A DNA stretch of 64,000 nt from Alistipes sp. (GTDB taxonomy: Bacteria > Bacteroidota > Bacteroidia > Bacteroidales > Rikenellaceae). The notes under the pieces are model-generated. The model worked only from the letters and a program-made list of their open reading frames with translations, ran no database searches and had not been told where the DNA came from. The DNA is taken from assembly GCA_017465055.1 (NCBI GenBank), contig JAFTWZ010000001.1, positions 1-64,000 of the forward strand, given 5' to 3'. The position numbers were made by a program, and so were the translations under genes. This document shows, piece after piece, positions 61,321 to 64,000 of the stretch. The stretch's first letter is position 1. Every line of letters starts with the position of its first letter.

Positions 61321-62799
61321 ATGAAACGTCTACCTATACTTTTGGCTATCATACTACTACTCACCTCTTGTTGGGACGATTCGATATTTGGTACTAAAAC
61401 GTCGAAGTATGAGATACACTACACCACGTCAGATGGTGAACCAGTACATATACAATATAAACTTTTGAGCGGTTTTAGCCACGTGGTAGTGTCGAACACC
61501 TACGAAAATGGGTTAGGCGTAATAAAATTTAAGGAGGGTGTCGATAGCATCTCCGATAGTGCCTTTGCCAACTCCAATCTCGTAAGCATCAGCATCCCCG
61601 AGTGCATAACATCGATTGGCGACAAGACATTTTTGGGTTGTCGCGATCTGGCGAGTGTGGAGCTACCAGAGAGCGTAACCGAAATAGGCACTGAGGCATT
61701 TGCCTCGTGCACAAGCCTACAAGATATTGTAGTACCGAGCGGCGTAAGCGTAATCAAGAAGCGAACATACAGCCAATGCACAGCACTAACATCGATATCT
61801 ATTCCCGATGGTATCACTACTATTAGGGCTGAGGCCTTTGAGGATTGCAAGGGAATAACCTCAGTGACACTGCCCGAGAGTCTGACGACGATTGAGGAGG
61901 CCCCATTTTCGGGATGCAACAATCTCGTCGAGTTCTACGGCAAGTATGCCTCGGAGGATGGCAAGTATCTCTTCGATGGCGACACGCTTTTGGCCGTTGC
62001 CCCTGCAGGGCTGACGGAGCTTACGCTACCCGAGGGCATAACCACTATAGGCGAATACGCAGTAGGCGGATGCAAGCAGCTGCTAAGCATAACCATTCCC
62101 GAGGGCGTTGCGAGCATAGGCAACGGTGCTTTTAGCAAGTGTGAGGAGTTAACCGAAATAAGTATACCGACGAGTGTTACCTATATAGGAGCTGAGGCAT
62201 TTCAGCTATGCTTCAAGTTAACGGATATCACTATACCAGAGGGTGTTACCACTATCGAGCCAAAGACATTCTTTAACTGCAATAGCCTAAAGCGAGTCTC
62301 TATACCCGACAGCGTTACGACCATAAGCGACAACGCCTTTAGCGTATGTCCGTCGCTAACCGATATCACAATACCTGAGAGTGTCACCAAGATAGGACAA
62401 GGAGCATTCGGAGGGTGTAAATGGCTAAAGGAGATTACTATACCCGAGGGCGTAACAGCGCTCTACGACTACACCTTCAGCGGTTGCGAAAGGCTAAGTA
62501 CATTGTCGCTTCCAAGCACACTCACTTCGATAGGCAGTAGGACATTCTACTCTTGCCGCGTACTAAAGGAGGTGGCCATACCTCAATCCGTATCGACCAT
62601 TGGCGACTCAGCCTTTGCACACTGTCAATGGCTCGAGGCAGTACACTGCAAATCTACCACGCCTCCAACAATCAGCGACAACACATTCTCGGAGTGTGCC
62701 GAGGGACTTACGATATACGTTCCCAAAGGCTACGGACAAAATTACAAGAGTGCCGAGGGGTGGAGTAGCTACCAAGAGGTAATAGTTGAGCAGGAGTAG
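61321..62799 (+). CDS. BspA-like leucine-rich-repeat lipoprotein
   Basis: A 492-residue surface protein. Lipobox LLLTSCWD (C17); a short N-terminal domain (residues 20-75), then about 15 LRR_5/BspA repeats of 23 residues with the pattern I-P-x-(S/G)-V-T-x-I-x-x-x-A-F-x-x-C-x-x-L-x-x-I, for example ITIPEGVTTIEPKTFFNC. The end (TTPPTISDNTFSECAEG, IYVPKGYGQNYKSAEGWS) is the usual cap. BspA-like proteins of Bacteroidales and oral bacteria bind host matrix proteins or other cells. The ligand is unknown. Own promoter; not in an operon. Confidence 0.93.
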   Translation: MKRLPILLAIILLLTSCWDDSIFGTKTSKYEIHYTTSDGEPVHIQYKLLSGFSHVVVSNTYENGLGVIKFKEGVDSISDSAFANSNLVSISIPECITSIGDKTFLGCRDLASVELPESVTEIGTEAFASCTSLQDIVVPSGVSVIKKRTYSQCTALTSISIPDGITTIRAEAFEDCKGITSVTLPESLTTIEEAPFSGCNNLVEFYGKYASEDGKYLFDGDTLLAVAPAGLTELTLPEGITTIGEYAVGGCKQLLSITIPEGVASIGNGAFSKCEELTEISIPTSVTYIGAEAFQLCFKLTDITIPEGVTTIEPKTFFNCNSLKRVSIPDSVTTISDNAFSVCPSLTDITIPESVTKIGQGAFGGCKWLKEITIPEGVTALYDYTFSGCERLSTLSLPSTLTSIGSRTFYSCRVLKEVAIPQSVSTIGDSAFAHCQWLEAVHCKSTTPPTISDNTFSECAEGLTIYVPKGYGQNYKSAEGWSSYQEVIVEQE

Positions 62800-62853
62800 C
62801 AAGTCATCTATCAATAAAGGGCGTCAGATTATAGTAAAGGGTGTCGGATAGAG

Positions 62854-62883
62854 TTGATAATTGCCTTTTTTTTGTTACCTTTG
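62854..62883 (+). promoter_or_regulatory. Promoter of rpe
   Basis: TTG (62854-62856), 19 bases, TACCTTTG (62876-62883); a textbook example, 40 bases before the ATG. Confidence 0.8.
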
Positions 62884-62923
62884 CGCAATTATATAAACAA
62901 AGCCTAAAACAACCTCAAAAACT

Positions 62924-63577
62924 ATGAAACGAATCATTGCACCATCGGTACTTTCAGCCGACTTTGGCAACCTAAATCGCGATATGGAGATGCTCAACCG
63001 CTCGCAGGCCGAGTGGGTACACGTAGACGTTATGGATGGCGTCTTCGTGCCAAACATTTCGTTCGGATTTCCACTGATGAAGCCTATGCGCAAGGCCACG
63101 ACTAAGGTACTCGATGTGCACCTTATGATTACCGCACCCGAGAAGTACGTTACTCGCTTTGTCGAGGCGGGCGCGGACTACGTAACCTTCCACTACGAGG
63201 CTACCGAGAACATTCAGCAGTGCATAGACCTTATCCGCAAGGCAGGCGCTAAGGTGGGCATATCTATTAAGCCAGGCACCGAGCCACAGGTTTTAGACGA
63301 GTGGCTAACGCAGCTCGACCTTATCCTTGTGATGAGCGTAGAGCCAGGTTTCGGAGGCCAGAAGTTTATGCCATCGTCGATAGCTAAGTGCGAATACCTT
63401 GCCGCAAAGAAGCAGGAGTTGGGCCTTGACGAGCTAATTATCGAGGTCGACGGCGGTATCTCGGCCGCAAACTCACGCCTACTATTCGACGCTGGCGCCG
63501 AGGCTCTCGTTGCTGGCAGCTCGGTATTTGGTGCCGAGAACCCCGAGCAGGCAATCATCGATATGCTCAACTCGTAG
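62924..63577 (+). CDS. rpe: Ribulose-phosphate 3-epimerase
   Basis: A 217-residue TIM-barrel enzyme interconverting ribulose 5-phosphate and xylulose 5-phosphate. The metal/catalytic motifs are APSVLSADF (residues 6-14), WVHVDVMDG (31-39), MSVEPGFGGQ and VDGGI. Complete. The next gene starts one base after its stop, so an ABC-F protein is co-transcribed. Confidence 0.97.
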   Translation: MKRIIAPSVLSADFGNLNRDMEMLNRSQAEWVHVDVMDGVFVPNISFGFPLMKPMRKATTKVLDVHLMITAPEKYVTRFVEAGADYVTFHYEATENIQQCIDLIRKAGAKVGISIKPGTEPQVLDEWLTQLDLILVMSVEPGFGGQKFMPSSIAKCEYLAAKKQELGLDELIIEVDGGISAANSRLLFDAGAEALVAGSSVFGAENPEQAIIDMLNS

Positions 63578-63578
63578 T

Positions 63579-64000
63579 ATGATTTCGTTAGATAACCTCA
63601 GCATAAGCTACGGAGGCTGGACTCTGTTCGACGGCATATCGTTTATGATTAACCCCAAGGATCGCATAGGCCTTGTGGGTAAGAATGGCGCTGGCAAGAC
63701 CACCCTACTGCGCGTGATAACGGGCGAGCAGCAGCCCACCGAGGGTGCTGTGACCATAAACGGCGAGTGCACGATAGGCTACTTGCCTCAGCAGATGCGT
63801 GTTGCCGATACCACTTCGCTGATTGAGGAGACGGCAAAAGCTTTTGACGTAGTACTTCAAATAGAGGCCGATATCGAACGGTTAACCAACGAGATAGCAT
63901 CGCGCACAGACTACGACAGTGCCGACTACGAGGAGCTTATCCACCGTCTGAACGTAGCCAACGACCGCTACCACATACTCGGAGGCGATACGCGCGAGGC
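63579..64000 (+). CDS. ABC-F family ATPase, 5' part only
   Basis: The first 140 codons are in the window; the gene runs past the end. The N-terminal nucleotide-binding domain shows Walker A (GKNGAGKTT, about residues 35-43) and the GYLPQQ Q-loop, followed by the beginning of a charged helical arm (IEADIERLTNEIASR) as in ABC-F proteins, which act on ribosomes rather than as transporters. No membrane segment is present so far. Subfamily cannot be told from this part. Confidence 0.88.
   Translation, partial: MISLDNLSISYGGWTLFDGISFMINPKDRIGLVGKNGAGKTTLLRVITGEQQPTEGAVTINGECTIGYLPQQMRVADTTSLIEETAKAFDVVLQIEADIERLTNEIASRTDYDSADYEELIHRLNVANDRYHILGGDTRE

Overview
The window looks like a chromosome segment of a Bacteroidales bacterium (Bacteroidota). 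The evidence is the promoter type (TTG or TTTG, 18-20 bp, then TAnnTTTG, seen more than fifteen times, often with the start codon only a few bases downstream), the FeoA-FeoB fusion, a split methylmalonyl-CoA decarboxylase, DUF4251 and DUF4369/TlpA lipoproteins, LytS/LytTR signalling, a TPP-controlled TonB receptor with PnuT, and long-form PurL. A Rikenellaceae/Alistipes-like origin is possible but cannot be settled from sequence reading alone. No rRNA or tRNA gene was seen.

Layout. 1-3.5 kb: cargo of a mobile element or its remnant (LPD28-like protein, RNase H-fold protein, DprA-like SLOG protein, three unknowns). 4-7.3 kb: YbaK deacylase, an SDR dehydrogenase and a LytS/LytTR two-component pair. 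7.4-13.6 kb: the methylmalonyl-CoA branch of succinate/propionate metabolism (mce, carboxyltransferase, OadG, biotin carrier and OadB in one minus-strand operon; divergently a redoxin-like protein and MeaB). 14-17.4 kb: L,D-transpeptidase, class III sirtuin, dicarboxylate symporter, DUF4251 protein. 17.6-23.6 kb: minus-strand operon cvfB, methyltransferase, nitrilase, TSUP permease, uvrA. 24.3-29.3 kb: histone-H1-like protein, FeoAB with its small partner, diadenylate cyclase CdaA and an OmpH-like lipoprotein. 29.4-38.8 kb: ruvA, two FKBP-like lipoproteins, a TlpA-like lipoprotein, a TPR regulator and an M16 protease.

39-43.8 kb is an accessory island. It is AT-richer than its surroundings and holds orphan polymorphic-toxin tails, Rhs remnants, secreted immunity-like proteins, a SUKH immunity protein, and a duplicated but truncated copy of the 5' half of the TlpA-like gene together with its divergent promoter. 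44.4-57.5 kb is a ten-gene purine operon (purE-L-C-F-M-N-H-D-folD-purB). 57.6-61.3 kb is a thiamine-uptake unit (TPP riboswitch, TonB receptor, PnuT). 61.3-64 kb: BspA-like LRR lipoprotein, rpe and an ABC-F ATPase cut by the window end.

The two most unusual signals are non-coding. First, the TPP riboswitch ahead of the TonB receptor is split: its 5' GGGGUGC strand lies next to the promoter and its CUGAGA...ACCC / GGGUAAUGCC part about 390 bases downstream, with three 91-bp tandem repeats in the loop of stem P3. Second, intergenic spaces carry several families of small inverted-repeat elements (about 120/190 bp and about 125 bp), including one nested insertion that suggests past mobility.
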